Origin: Pseudoalteromonas sp. MM1
GTDB taxonomy: Bacteria > Pseudomonadota > Gammaproteobacteria > Enterobacterales > Alteromonadaceae
Assembly (NCBI RefSeq): GCF_030296835.1
Contig: NZ_AP027923.1
Coordinates: 62,001-126,000, forward strand
Direction: 5' to 3'
DNA: 64,000 nt
The notes under the pieces are model-generated. The model worked only from the letters and a program-made list of their open reading frames with translations, did not search any database and had not been told where the DNA came from. A program made the translations under genes and the position numbers. Shown in pieces: positions 35,087-43,922 of this stretch. Position 1 is the stretch's first letter. Each line of letters opens with the position of its first letter.

Positions 35087-36310
35087 ATGTTTGAGCAACT
35101 TGCTAATTTACCTACAGCAATAAAACAGTATTTAATTATTACCGGTAATTACTGGGCATTTACCTTAACCGATGGCGCACTACGTATGCTGGTAGTGCTG
35201 CATTTTCATCAGTTAGGGTATGGTGCACTGGCTATTGCCATGCTGTTTTTGTTTTACGAAATTTTTGGTGTGATCACCAATTTAGTGGGCGGTTGGCTAG
35301 GGGCTCATTTAGGCCTTAATAAAACCATGAACTTTGGTTTGGCGCTGCAAATAATGGCGCTTGCCATGTTATGCGCGCCAAGTGAATGGCTTACAGTTGC
35401 TTATGTTATGGCGGCGCAAGCACTTAGTGGTATAGCAAAAGATTTAAACAAAATGAGTGCCAAAAGCGCCATTAAACATTTAGTGCCCGAGGGAGAAAGC
35501 GGCCAAGGCCAGCTTTACAAATGGGTGGCTATTTTAACGGGCTCTAAAAACGCGCTAAAAGGGGTGGGCTTCTTTTTAGGCGGGTTACTCCTTACGGTAC
35601 TGGGCTTTGTCGGGGCTTTAAAAGCACTTATTATACTACTTACTATTGCGTGGATGATTAGCGTTGTATTTTTAAAAGGCGACATGGGCAAGGCTAAAAA
35701 TAAGCCTAAGTTTAAAGAGCTATTTTCTAAATCCCGTGCAATAAACTTACTAAGTGCAGCACGATTATGCTTGTTTGCCGCGCGTGACGTATGGTTTGTA
35801 GTGGCTTTACCTATTTATTTAGCCCAGCAATTTAACTGGAACTTTTGGTGGGTAAGTGGCTTTATGGCACTTTGGGTAATTGGCTACGGTGGTGTGCAAT
35901 CGCAAGCGCCGCGTATTACCGGCACCAGTAACTCAAGTGTTGATACCGTTAAACATGCCTATTTATGGGTGTTGCTGCTAAGTGGTGTAACAGCACTATT
36001 AGCACTTTTTATGCAACTTGATGTGGCCGTGCATGCCACGCTGATTATAGGTTTACTTATTTTTGGCGGTGTATTTGCTGTTAATTCATCTGTGCATAGT
36101 TACTTAATTGTCAGCTTTGCTAAAAGCGATGGTGTATCGCTTGATGTTGGCTTTTATTATATGGCCAATGCCATGGGGCGTTTACTGGGCACCGTGCTTT
36201 CGGGGTGGGTGTTTCAGGTTTATGGTTTTGTAGTGTGTTTGTGGGTGAGCGTAATTTTGCTTGTTTTGGCCTCTATAGCCACTGCCTTTTTAACCAAAAA
36301 TAAAAGCTAA
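35087..36310 (+). CDS. arsJ: organoarsenical efflux MFS transporter ArsJ
   Basis: Major-facilitator permease of 407 residues with about 11-12 hydrophobic helices. N-terminal part NYWAFTLTDGALRMLVVLHF and the AQALSGIAKDLNKMSAKSA segment are typical of ArsJ. With the preceding GAPDH it gives arsenate resistance by exporting 1-arseno-3-phosphoglycerate, which falls apart outside the cell to arsenate and 3-phosphoglycerate. It is the last gene of the operon. No arsC or arsB is in the window, so this is the only arsenic route seen here. Confidence 0.93.
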   Translation: MFEQLANLPTAIKQYLIITGNYWAFTLTDGALRMLVVLHFHQLGYGALAIAMLFLFYEIFGVITNLVGGWLGAHLGLNKTMNFGLALQIMALAMLCAPSEWLTVAYVMAAQALSGIAKDLNKMSAKSAIKHLVPEGESGQGQLYKWVAILTGSKNALKGVGFFLGGLLLTVLGFVGALKALIILLTIAWMISVVFLKGDMGKAKNKPKFKELFSKSRAINLLSAARLCLFAARDVWFVVALPIYLAQQFNWNFWWVSGFMALWVIGYGGVQSQAPRITGTSNSSVDTVKHAYLWVLLLSGVTALLALFMQLDVAVHATLIIGLLIFGGVFAVNSSVHSYLIVSFAKSDGVSLDVGFYYMANAMGRLLGTVLSGWVFQVYGFVVCLWVSVILLVLASIATAFLTKNKS

Positions 36311-36407
36311 ACGTTTGTATTAGATTTAATTTTCTTAGCGATATTCATAGCTTCATTTCTCAGATCTACTAAACTGTAGCCGTAGTTTAAATTAAAGGGT
36401 GAAATGA

Positions 36408-38528
36408 ATGCGGGAATTATCGCTAGCAAAAAAATTACTGTGGCTTACAGTCTCAAGTATATTAATAACAGTAATAGTATTGTCGGTTACGTTGTGGTGG
36501 CAATTATCAACAAGTAACAAAGACTTAGCTGTTAAGTCAGAAGGGTACATTGTTGCCGAGGTTGAGCACAAACTTAATTCAAATGCAGCCGCTTATGGTG
36601 AAAAAATAGCAGGCTTTATTAATGAAGCCTATCGCGTACCTTATTCATTAGCCGCTTTATTAGGCGACGCTGCACAAAGTCAAAATTTAGACCGCGATAC
36701 GGTTGTGAGCATTAACCGTTCGATGTTAGAGCAAAATACGTTGCTTTCTTCTATATATTCGCAATTTGAACCTAATGCTTTTGATGGGCAAGATTCCAGC
36801 TTTAAGCAAGGGTATAAACACTCAGTAAATGGCGATGGCACTTTAGAGGTATATATTACTCGCGATCAAAACGGCACCATTGAGCAGCAAAAAGTAGCCA
36901 GCGCCGCCGATAAATATATAACTTCATTAAACGAGTTTGGTATTCGCGAAGCGCATTGGTACTTATGTGCAAAAGACACGTTAAAGCCGTGTATTATGGA
37001 ACCTTACTTATACGAAATCCCATCGGGTGATTCAGTAATGTTGACCTCGTTAACTGTGCCAATAATAAAATCGGGTCAGTTTTTAGGTTTAGCAGGTGCT
37101 GATTTAACCCTACCTACCTTTCAAGCAATGACCGAGCAATTGTCTAGCGAGTTATATAACGGGCAAGCAAAAGTAACGCTTTTAAGCGACATAGGCTTAG
37201 TGGTGGGCAGTAGCCATTATAAATCTAAATTAGGGCGCCGATTTAAAGAGGCTGTTAGTGCCGCTACTTTTAAAGAAGCCGAAAGATTCAAAGGTCAAAA
37301 AGGCATTTTTAAAATGTCGTCAGAGTATTTAGTTAATTATCCTATAAATATTAAACTTGCTAATACTCAGTGGTCTTTACTTATTGAAGTACCTACTAAT
37401 TTAGCGCTTGAAGGGCCTGATGCTCTAGCTAAAGGAATGGAAGATACAGCAAGCTACTTAGGTGTAATGATCTTAATTACAGGAGCTGTAATAGCGTTAA
37501 TCGCTTTTATTATTATGAAAATAGTAGTAGGCACTGTGGTCGCGCCACTTGAGCAAATTCAACAGCGTGTAGATAACCTTGCCAGCTCAGAAGGTGACTT
37601 AACTCATACACTCCATGTTGATACGCATGCAGAACTTATTGCACTTGCTGGTGGATTTAATGCCTTTTTAACTAAGTTACGAGGCTTAATTGCAGAGCTA
37701 AAAGATGTTTCATCGCAAACTAAGCATCAAGGCGAAATAGCGCAGCATATTGCTATTGATACCAAGCACAACGTGCAATCACAATTTCAAGAAATTGAAA
37801 GCGTGGTAACCGCCATGAACGAAATGAGCGCTACTGCACTTGAAGTTGCAAGAGCCTCTGAGCAATCAGCTCAACAAGCGGATGAAATAAATGGTTTAGT
37901 AGTAAGCAGTGAGTCGAGCTTGTCATCGGCTATGAGCCAAGTTAAAACCATGTCTGAAGAAATAAAAGAAGCTAACCAAGCGGTTGAAAAAGTGGCTTCG
38001 CGTAGTAAAGACATTACACAAATTTTAGATGTGATCAGAACGATTTCAGAGCAAACAAACTTACTTGCACTTAATGCTGCTATTGAAGCTGCTCGCGCTG
38101 GCGAGCATGGTCGAGGCTTTGCGGTAGTTGCTGATGAAGTACGTGCACTTGCCTCTAAAACCCGTTCATCTACCGATGATATTAGCCAACTTATAGATAG
38201 CTTATTATCAGAGGTAGGAAATGCATCTACCGTCATTGAAAACGGTGTTATTCGTGCTGAAAATGCAGTTAACGAAACCTCAGTTGCGTTTGAAGCACTG
38301 CATAGCGTGGTAGTAAAAGTGGATGAAATTACAAATCAAATAACCCACATAGCCACCGCCGCTGAAGAGCAAAGCTTAGTAACCGAAGAGATAAACCGTA
38401 ACCTAACGCTTATCTCTGATGCGGCATCGCAGCTTGCTGATTTATCTACCCAAGCGGGCGATAGCAGCGAAGCACTTAATGCATTGGTAGCGCAACAAGA
38501 TAGCGAGCTTAATAAGCTTAAAACGTAA
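36408..38528 (+). CDS. methyl-accepting chemotaxis protein with Cache sensor domain
   Basis: Inner-membrane chemoreceptor of 706 residues. TM1 is at about 8-31, then a large periplasmic dCache-type domain (about 40-340; [15 protein letters not shown] and LAGADLTL are typical stretches), TM2 at about 346-370, HAMP (about 371-425), and a cytoplasmic methylated-helix bundle with the tip [20 protein letters not shown] and ADEVRALAS. Cache sensors usually bind amino acids or small organic acids; the ligand here is unknown. It is monocistronic, with its own upstream gap (97 nt) and a strong bidirectional terminator downstream. Confidence 0.92.
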   Translation: MRELSLAKKLLWLTVSSILITVIVLSVTLWWQLSTSNKDLAVKSEGYIVAEVEHKLNSNAAAYGEKIAGFINEAYRVPYSLAALLGDAAQSQNLDRDTVVSINRSMLEQNTLLSSIYSQFEPNAFDGQDSSFKQGYKHSVNGDGTLEVYITRDQNGTIEQQKVASAADKYITSLNEFGIREAHWYLCAKDTLKPCIMEPYLYEIPSGDSVMLTSLTVPIIKSGQFLGLAGADLTLPTFQAMTEQLSSELYNGQAKVTLLSDIGLVVGSSHYKSKLGRRFKEAVSAATFKEAERFKGQKGIFKMSSEYLVNYPINIKLANTQWSLLIEVPTNLALEGPDALAKGMEDTASYLGVMILITGAVIALIAFIIMKIVVGTVVAPLEQIQQRVDNLASSEGDLTHTLHVDTHAELIALAGGFNAFLTKLRGLIAELKDVSSQTKHQGEIAQHIAIDTKHNVQSQFQEIESVVTAMNEMSATALEVARASEQSAQQADEINGLVVSSESSLSSAMSQVKTMSEEIKEANQAVEKVASRSKDITQILDVIRTISEQTNLLALNAAIEAARAGEHGRGFAVVADEVRALASKTRSSTDDISQLIDSLLSEVGNASTVIENGVIRAENAVNETSVAFEALHSVVVKVDEITNQITHIATAAEEQSLVTEEINRNLTLISDAASQLADLSTQAGDSSEALNALVAQQDSELNKLKT

Positions 38529-38541
38529 AAAAGTAAGATAT

Positions 38542-38581
38542 AAAAAAGCGGCTAATTCACACTGAATTAGCCGCTTTTTTT
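38542..38581. terminator. bidirectional terminator after the Cache chemoreceptor
   Basis: Fourteen-bp perfect stem AAGCGGCTAATTCA / TGAATTAGCCGCTT with a three-base loop, T-run on both strands. It lies between the convergent chemoreceptor and TetR genes. Confidence 0.92.
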
Positions 38582-38615
38582 GTTGAGACTTTTTAGTTGT
38601 GAGTAATGCAAAAAG

Positions 38616-39203
38616 TTATAGCTTTTTGATCAAGGCAAACATTTGATTAATCATTGGCTGCGCTAATTGCTCAACCCCTGGGCGGTTAAAGTAGCCACGT
38701 AGCCCAGTAAATTGCACCTGAAAAAACTGCGCATATTCAAGCGCCGTAAGATTACTACTCAGCTCATTATTTTTAATAGCTTGAGCAAACAAGGTGGTTA
38801 AGTAGGCTTCAAACTTTGCCGATAGGTCTAAACTCAGCTCATATAATGAGGCATCTTTTTCTGCAAATTCACAGTTTGCTTTTACCAACATACAAATAGC
38901 ACTTGGGCTGCAGTTTTTGGTTTTAATTATTACGTTTTCTACAAACGCACGCAAACCACCTACAACAGTGTCAGAACTTGCTAAAAACCCGTCAATTTGG
39001 CTTTTCATTTGTACTGTGTAGTCTTTTAAAGACTCACTATATAAGCCTTCTTTAGAGCCAAACGCCGCATAAATACTGCCAGGGCGCATATTAATTGCTT
39101 CTTGTAAATCGCGGGTTGAGGTAGCTGTAAACCCCTTCTCCCAAAATAACTGGCTTGCAACGCGAATGACATTCTCGCGTTCAAATTTAACTTTGTTAGC
39201 CAT
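38616..39203 (-). CDS. TetR-family transcriptional repressor
   Basis: TetR/AcrR-type regulator of 195 residues: N-terminal HTH (about 5-55) with FWEKGFTATSTRDLQEAINM and GSIYAAFGSKEGLY, and a helical ligand-binding domain (about 80-195). The style resembles the NemR/AcuR-like group that senses electrophiles or thiol-reactive compounds. ATG 39203 has better ribosome-site spacing than ATG 39209, two codons upstream. It is divergent from an AhpD-like gene, and TTGAGC/GCTCAA palindromes lie between them, so it likely represses that gene. Confidence 0.85.
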   Translation of the reverse strand: MANKVKFERENVIRVASQLFWEKGFTATSTRDLQEAINMRPGSIYAAFGSKEGLYSESLKDYTVQMKSQIDGFLASSDTVVGGLRAFVENVIIKTKNCSPSAICMLVKANCEFAEKDASLYELSLDLSAKFEAYLTTLFAQAIKNNELSSNLTALEYAQFFQVQFTGLRGYFNRPGVEQLAQPMINQMFALIKKL

Positions 39204-39228
39204 CTTCATCTCAACTATTTTGAACGTA

Positions 39229-39271
39229 TGCTCAATTTTAACTTGAGCAGTCGCTCAAAATCAAATAGTAT
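39229..39271 (+). promoter_or_regulatory. TetR operator and promoter of the AhpD-like gene
   Basis: TTGAGC-AGTC-GCTCAA (39243-39258) is a perfect palindrome, and a further TGCTCAA (39229-39235) makes an inverted pair with TTGAGCA (39243-39249). TTGAGC at 39243-39248 also serves as -35 and TAGTAT (39266-39271) as -10 with a 17-bp spacer, so a bound repressor would block RNA polymerase. Confidence 0.7.
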
Positions 39272-39315
39272 GTGTCTCGAAGTTACTCAAACACATTAAT
39301 TTATTGGAGCAGAAC

Positions 39316-39858
39316 ATGGCAGAATTTACGTTATATACTCAAGACAACGCACCTGAAGAATCAAAGTCGCTAATGGCTGATTCAGTAGCCGCATTTGGCA
39401 TGTTGCCTAACCTTCACGCAGTAATGGCAGAAGCACCTACACTGCTTAAAGGCTACCAAGTACTGCACGACTTATTCCAAAAAACATCGTTTAACGCAGA
39501 AGAGCTAACAGTTGTATGGCAAACAATTAACGTTGAGCACGAGTGTCATTACTGTGTACCAGCGCACAGCGCAATTGCCGCTTCAATGAAAGTTGACCAA
39601 AATATTGTTGATGCTCTAGTAAACAAAACACCACTTGCAGATGCAAAACTTGAAACACTACGTGAAACCACACTTGCAATGACACGCGATCGCGGCGTAA
39701 TTAGTGATGAGCAAATTGAGAAGTTTTTTGCAGCAGGTTACGGTAAACAGCAACTACTAGAAATTATTGTTGGCTTATCGCAAAAAGTAATGAGCAATTA
39801 CACAAACCACCTTGCTGATACACCTGTAGACGAACCATTTAAAAAGTTTGCTAAATAA
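39316..39858 (+). CDS. AhpD-like carboxymuconolactone-decarboxylase-family protein
   Basis: Small helical protein of 180 residues with the AhpD-type redox motif EHECHYCVPAHSAIA (C77, C80, H84), which in AhpD supports alkylhydroperoxide reduction. The family also includes true decarboxylases without the Cys pair, so a thiol-redox role is more likely here. The start is ATG 39316 with TTGGAG at good spacing; the TTG in that site is not the start. Control by the divergent TetR gene is likely from the operator overlapping its promoter. A terminator follows. Confidence 0.85.
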   Translation: MAEFTLYTQDNAPEESKSLMADSVAAFGMLPNLHAVMAEAPTLLKGYQVLHDLFQKTSFNAEELTVVWQTINVEHECHYCVPAHSAIAASMKVDQNIVDALVNKTPLADAKLETLRETTLAMTRDRGVISDEQIEKFFAAGYGKQQLLEIIVGLSQKVMSNYTNHLADTPVDEPFKKFAK

Positions 39859-39877
39859 TACCAACTTAATAAATAAC

Positions 39878-39901
39878 AAAGGCAGCCTAGGCTGCCTTTT
39901 T
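39878..39901 (+). terminator. rho-independent terminator
   Basis: GGCAGCC / GGCTGCC stem with TA loop, flanked by AAA and five Ts, 19 nt after the AhpD-like gene; it could also serve the convergent gene. Confidence 0.82.
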
Positions 39902-39918
39902 GTGTTTTAAATGCAAAG

Positions 39919-40449
39919 TTATTTAAATTTTACGGTTTTTGTACTGCGTGTATAAGTACGTTGCTCAGGCTTAGTCCATTCACCCTTTTTTAAATAAGAT
40001 GTTGAGACGACAAATTTATCGTTTTTTAATTCACTGGTTGAGCGTACTTTGGTGATACCTTCTTTACTGCCCGTTACTTCCTCATAGGCCACAAATTGGG
40101 TGGGGCTTAGCACTTTCATGGTACCCTTTGTATAAAACCCTGCGGTAGTGAAATAGTAAAAAACCAAAGAGTCTTTTTTACTATCGTAAAAAATCATCGA
40201 TTCACCACCATACTCGCCTTCATTTATAGAGTGTGTAGTATGAATTGCTTTACCATTTAAAGCGCGCTCCCAGCGGCCTACATCTTGTACAGGCTTTGCA
40301 CCTTCAGGCACTTTAAAATCGGCCTGCCAAGTGCCTAAATAAGGCTTAAATACAGCAAGTTCTTTGTCAAGGTTAGCGGGTGTATCAGTGGCGTAACTAT
40401 TAAAGGTGTATAAACATAATACTAAAAATAGCGCTTTAAAATATGTCAT
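39919..40449 (-). CDS. exported DUF1579-like protein
   Basis: Secreted protein of 176 residues with a signal peptide (about 1-20, ending SYA). The body is beta-rich, with FKPYLGTWQADFKVPEGAKP, WERALNGKAIHTTHSINEGE and SMIFYDSKKDSLVFYYFTT, the pattern of DUF1579/lipocalin-like proteins that probably bind a small hydrophobic ligand. No catalytic motif is seen, and the function is unknown. It stands alone between a terminator and the divergent DUF1294 gene. Confidence 0.7.
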   Translation of the reverse strand: MTYFKALFLVLCLYTFNSYATDTPANLDKELAVFKPYLGTWQADFKVPEGAKPVQDVGRWERALNGKAIHTTHSINEGEYGGESMIFYDSKKDSLVFYYFTTAGFYTKGTMKVLSPTQFVAYEEVTGSKEGITKVRSTSELKNDKFVVSTSYLKKGEWTKPEQRTYTRSTKTVKFK

Positions 40450-40502
40450 AATTTGGCTCTTATTATTTTGCTTTAACTCTTTTTAGTATAGGCGATCATG
40501 AA

Positions 40503-40898
40503 TTGATAAAGAAAACATTAATCACCTTCTCATTGCTTTTTTTAGCTGTAATCTGGCTCGCGTATCTATCTCAGTACTTGCCTATTTACATACCTATTTA
40601 TGCACCCGTTTATATAAGTGCACTGAGCTTAATCACTTTTATAATGTACGCATGGGATAAGCGACAAGCTAAACAATCAACGCATAAAAAAGTAACTCGC
40701 ACGAGCGAGCGTACGTTGCAATTACTATCATTATTTGGAGGATGGCCCGGTGCACTCATTGCACAGCAATGGCTTAGACATAAATCACAAAAACGTCGTT
40801 TTATAGTGGTGTTATGGCTGTGTATTTTTGGGAATTTAAGTGTAATAGGGGTTATTACATTTTTTGCAGAAAAGATGAGAGTTATGCCTTTAAATTAA
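40503..40898 (+). CDS. DUF1294 inner-membrane protein
   Basis: Small membrane protein of 131 residues with three to four hydrophobic helices and the DUF1294 signature: YAWDKRQAK, then RTSERTLQLLSLFGGWPGAL and QQWLRHKSQKRRF. Function unknown; some relatives are fused to cold-shock domains, which is not the case here. The start is a TTG at 40503; the nearby ATG at 40499 is out of frame and stops at once. AGGCG upstream may be its ribosome site. Confidence 0.82.
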   Translation: MIKKTLITFSLLFLAVIWLAYLSQYLPIYIPIYAPVYISALSLITFIMYAWDKRQAKQSTHKKVTRTSERTLQLLSLFGGWPGALIAQQWLRHKSQKRRFIVVLWLCIFGNLSVIGVITFFAEKMRVMPLN

Positions 40899-40936
40899 TG
40901 CGTATTTAAAGGCATAAATACAATTTTACCCTGTGT

Positions 40937-41293
40937 TTAGTTAGCAGCTTCAGTTTTTGCTACTTCATCTAACGCTACTGTAAGTATGGTTTTTTTATCA
41001 ACCACAACCCACTTGCGGTAAGTTTGGTAGCCTGGTTTGCTTACTTCAATATCATATTCACCTTCTTTTAGTTCAATGGCGTCTTGATATACTGGTTTGA
41101 TATTCATAATACGCACGCGAGCGTCATTAGGGTTCGTAATTACGGTAAGTGAGATTGGAGCAACCACTTCGGCTACTTCAGCTTGAACATCGGCAACATT
41201 GTCTTCAACTTTCTGCTCAGTTTCATTCATATTTGAAGTGTTTGCACAGCCACTTAGGATGAGTAATGCTGCAAGTGCGGTTATTTTTTTCAT
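40937..41293 (-). CDS. PEGA-domain lipoprotein next to the T6SS kinase
   Basis: Predicted lipoprotein of 118 residues: signal peptide MKKITALAALLILSGC with lipobox LSGC, a short acidic helix, then a PEGA domain (about 47-110) with ISLTVITNPNDARVRIMNIK, ELKEGEYDIEVSKPGYQTYRKWV. PEGA domains occur on surface or kinase-linked proteins. Start is ATG 41293, with GGAGTACC upstream, rather than the in-frame ATG 41311. A TATAAT lies upstream on the minus strand, so it may have its own promoter. It follows the Ser/Thr kinase gene by 171 nt and may assist that signalling system; that is inference from position. Confidence 0.8.
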   Translation of the reverse strand: MKKITALAALLILSGCANTSNMNETEQKVEDNVADVQAEVAEVVAPISLTVITNPNDARVRIMNIKPVYQDAIELKEGEYDIEVSKPGYQTYRKWVVVDKKTILTVALDEVAKTEAAN

Positions 41294-41464
41294 TGGTACT
41301 CCATAAATCATTATAGTAATTAAAATTGCGAAATATCATGGAGGAGTACAAGCTTTTGCTTAACTTGTCGTCCTTGACTTTCGTCTGTAAAACTAAGTGT
41401 TCATCAACTTTTAAATTGTATTGTAAAAGCAAAGCCACATTCGCTTCGCGTTACTGTTAGTAAA

Positions 41465-43438
41465 TTACAATAAAACATTATCAAGTGATTGAGTAATGGC
41501 TTCACTTCGCTCTACTAGTTGTTCAGCAGTACGATACATTTTCCTTTTCATTAAAGTGCTCGCCATTGTGATGTATCGTTTAGATAATTCTTGCTTTAAA
41601 GAAACTAAAAGCGAAAAGTCTGACGGTAAATCCACCGACTCAACATTAATTTTCTCTTCAAATTCTAATAGCTCTTTGTATTGCTCTATGCTTTCCAATT
41701 GCTCAGAATAGCGATTAAAGCGTGGCTGATAAAATACAATAGCATCTGCAGTAGGGAATTGTGCTTGCTGACCATTATTTACTTTTTCTTGATACAAGGT
41801 AAGCGCATCGATTGCAGACTCTCTTTTAAGTAACTCTGCGAATTGCAGCTCTTCTTTTTGAGTATTCGTAAAAATAGCCTTTCCTACATTTAATAATGCT
41901 TTTTGTGTTATAACATCGTCTTCTTCTATGGCTTTATCTAGCGCTAACTTGTAATTATCAAAGTGAATCTGTGAAGGTTCATAGACATAGGTGTCATCAA
42001 CTTGTTGTAAATCGATAATTAACTGAGGAATGCTATTGTTATCAACTTCGTTGTAACGTGATTGCTCTAAAAGTAAATTAATTCGCGATGTAATATCAAA
42101 AATAATCGATTGTCTTTCTCTTAAAATACTTTCAAGTTGCACAGAAAGCTTTTCTGAATCGGGGTAGTACTCAAGTGCTTGAGTGTATACATCTATTGTT
42201 TCATCGAAGTTCTTAAACTTATCACCACTATTGTTTAGCTGGTTAGCCATACCATCAAAGCTTTGCAAAACACTCTCTTGGTTTACACGCAGTAAGCCTT
42301 GTTTTAAAACTTCATATTGCGGTGGTATTTCAGAAAGCTTACCGAGTATGCTTGGGCCATTCCATGACATCCACGTTTTCACTTGCTGATTTATAGCTTG
42401 GGCATTGTCTAGCTTAGCTTCGAGTTGTTTAATATTATGATCATTAGAGAAGTAATATTGGCCGGCAAATACTGTAGCAATTACTAAGCTTGCCACTAGT
42501 GCGATAGCTGGTTTGTAATTACGGTTTAATTTAGCAGTAATGGGTTCTAGTGAACTTAATCTATCAGAAGCGTTTAATGCAATTGCTTTATTTAAACTAC
42601 CCCACAACCATAATGGGCAGTTACTAGGGCGTTTTGCCGATGTCTCTTTTGCAAGTTTATCAGCTGCTACGCGGTTAAACGGGTGTTTGCTGCTTAATAG
42701 TTCAAGCGCTATACATGCGTAAGAAAACACATCATCTTTAACTGAAGCCTCAGCTCCTTTAAGTTGCTCTGGGCTTGCATAGGTGGGAGTGTAACCACCT
42801 ACAACAGCGGTATTTTGCTCGTTTTGCACAGCATAAGCATCTTCAATGGTTTTATGTTTTGCAATACCAAAATCAAGTACTTTTAAGTTGCCGTTAGAAT
42901 CAAAAATAATATTTGATGGCTTTAAATCATTGTGGATAACACCGCGTGCATGCGCGTAAATCAGGGCATTAGCTAACTGTTCTAAAATCACCTTAGCTTT
43001 TTTAAACACCATACCTGTGGGTTTGTTTCTTTTTATTATTTGCTCAAGTGTTTCGCCTTCAACAAGCTCCATTGTTACATAGTGAAGATCGCCATCAGAA
43101 CCTGCTGAATAAACTTTAACAATATTAGGGTGAGCTAGCTGTTGTGTTTTAGTGGTTTCATCTTTTAGAAGAGTGATGGCCTCTTCTGAGTGTGAAAACT
43201 CTTCGAGTAACACCTTTATCGCCACAAATACCTCAGGGCGACTTGGACTTTCTAAGAATAGATCCCTTGCGCGATAGATATAACACATACCGCCTTGGCC
43301 AATTAATTCTTCAACCAAGTAACGAGCAGATATTTTTTTGCCAATTAGATTGAGCTTATTTTTAGCTTGGGGTTTTTTGAGATTTGAATCAAGCGACGCT
43401 ATCTGAGTTTTATCGTTAGAATTATTGATACCGCTCAT
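41465..43438 (-). CDS. T6SS-linked membrane Ser/Thr protein kinase (PpkA/TagE-like)
   Basis: Hanks-type kinase of 657 residues. Kinase domain about 40-300: Gly-rich loop IGQGGMCYIY (46-55), ATP-binding Lys75 (VAIK), catalytic GVIHNDLKPSN (Asp171; HND instead of HRD), DFG at 189-191 and the APE-like ASPEQ at 221-225. A helix at about 309-330 anchors it in the inner membrane; the periplasmic part (about 335-657) is a long helical domain unlike the vWA domain of Pseudomonas PpkA. It reads divergently from the T6SS operon that starts with an FHA gene and includes a PP2C phosphatase, so it probably phosphorylates the FHA protein to switch secretion on. Confidence 0.88.
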   Translation of the reverse strand: MSGINNSNDKTQIASLDSNLKKPQAKNKLNLIGKKISARYLVEELIGQGGMCYIYRARDLFLESPSRPEVFVAIKVLLEEFSHSEEAITLLKDETTKTQQLAHPNIVKVYSAGSDGDLHYVTMELVEGETLEQIIKRNKPTGMVFKKAKVILEQLANALIYAHARGVIHNDLKPSNIIFDSNGNLKVLDFGIAKHKTIEDAYAVQNEQNTAVVGGYTPTYASPEQLKGAEASVKDDVFSYACIALELLSSKHPFNRVAADKLAKETSAKRPSNCPLWLWGSLNKAIALNASDRLSSLEPITAKLNRNYKPAIALVASLVIATVFAGQYYFSNDHNIKQLEAKLDNAQAINQQVKTWMSWNGPSILGKLSEIPPQYEVLKQGLLRVNQESVLQSFDGMANQLNNSGDKFKNFDETIDVYTQALEYYPDSEKLSVQLESILRERQSIIFDITSRINLLLEQSRYNEVDNNSIPQLIIDLQQVDDTYVYEPSQIHFDNYKLALDKAIEEDDVITQKALLNVGKAIFTNTQKEELQFAELLKRESAIDALTLYQEKVNNGQQAQFPTADAIVFYQPRFNRYSEQLESIEQYKELLEFEEKINVESVDLPSDFSLLVSLKQELSKRYITMASTLMKRKMYRTAEQLVERSEAITQSLDNVLL

Positions 43439-43922
43439 TATAAATCCTTTTATTGTGTATATATAAATAATTGCAAAGGTGAATTTTTATCGTTTTTATC
43501 AATTCTCCCTTTGATAACGCCAGTATTTTTACAAAAAAAGATTACTTTAGCAATCTTTCTAGCGTAGAAGTTTCATACAAAATTAATTATGTAGCCTGTT
43601 TTAACTCATTTAAAATTTGTTTTTATTTTTAAACTTAAAAAATAACGTGCTTAAAAGCGCTGTAAAAGGCGTAAAAGGTACATTTAGCGGTAATTTTTCA
43701 CTTTATTTTGTTTGGGATTAAGTTTGTTGCAGTGTGCTGAAAAAGGAACATTCAAGCGGTCATTTAATTATTGGATTTCATGTTTTTAGGTTTATTAGAT
43801 TTTTCGTTGTCTTCAAATTTAAATATATGTGTATATTTTTATATATTAATTTCAATGTTGACAATAGTTTCGCTTCTACTTTATCCTAATAAAAATGTAG
43901 ATTTATGGGACTAACTTATCAA
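43439..43922. other. divergent regulatory region of the T6SS locus
   Basis: About 480 bp, strongly AT-rich, between the kinase and fha genes. An AAAGGA ribosome site serves the kinase ATG at 43438. Short direct repeats GTAAAAGGC/GTAAAAGGT lie around 43661-43680. The promoter at 43858-43887 reads toward fha. No sigma-54 box with correct spacing was found. Confidence 0.55.
43858..43887 (+). promoter_or_regulatory. promoter of the fha-tssJKLM operon
   Basis: Perfect -35 TTGACA (43858-43863), 18-bp spacer, -10 TATCCT (43882-43887). Predicted transcription start is near 43894, shortly before the fha start. Confidence 0.6.

Noticed and set aside
43439-43904. Sigma-54 promoter for the T6SS operon
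   Set aside because: The best candidate near 43710-43735 (GG...GC) has 12-13 bases between the GG and GC dinucleotides instead of 10.
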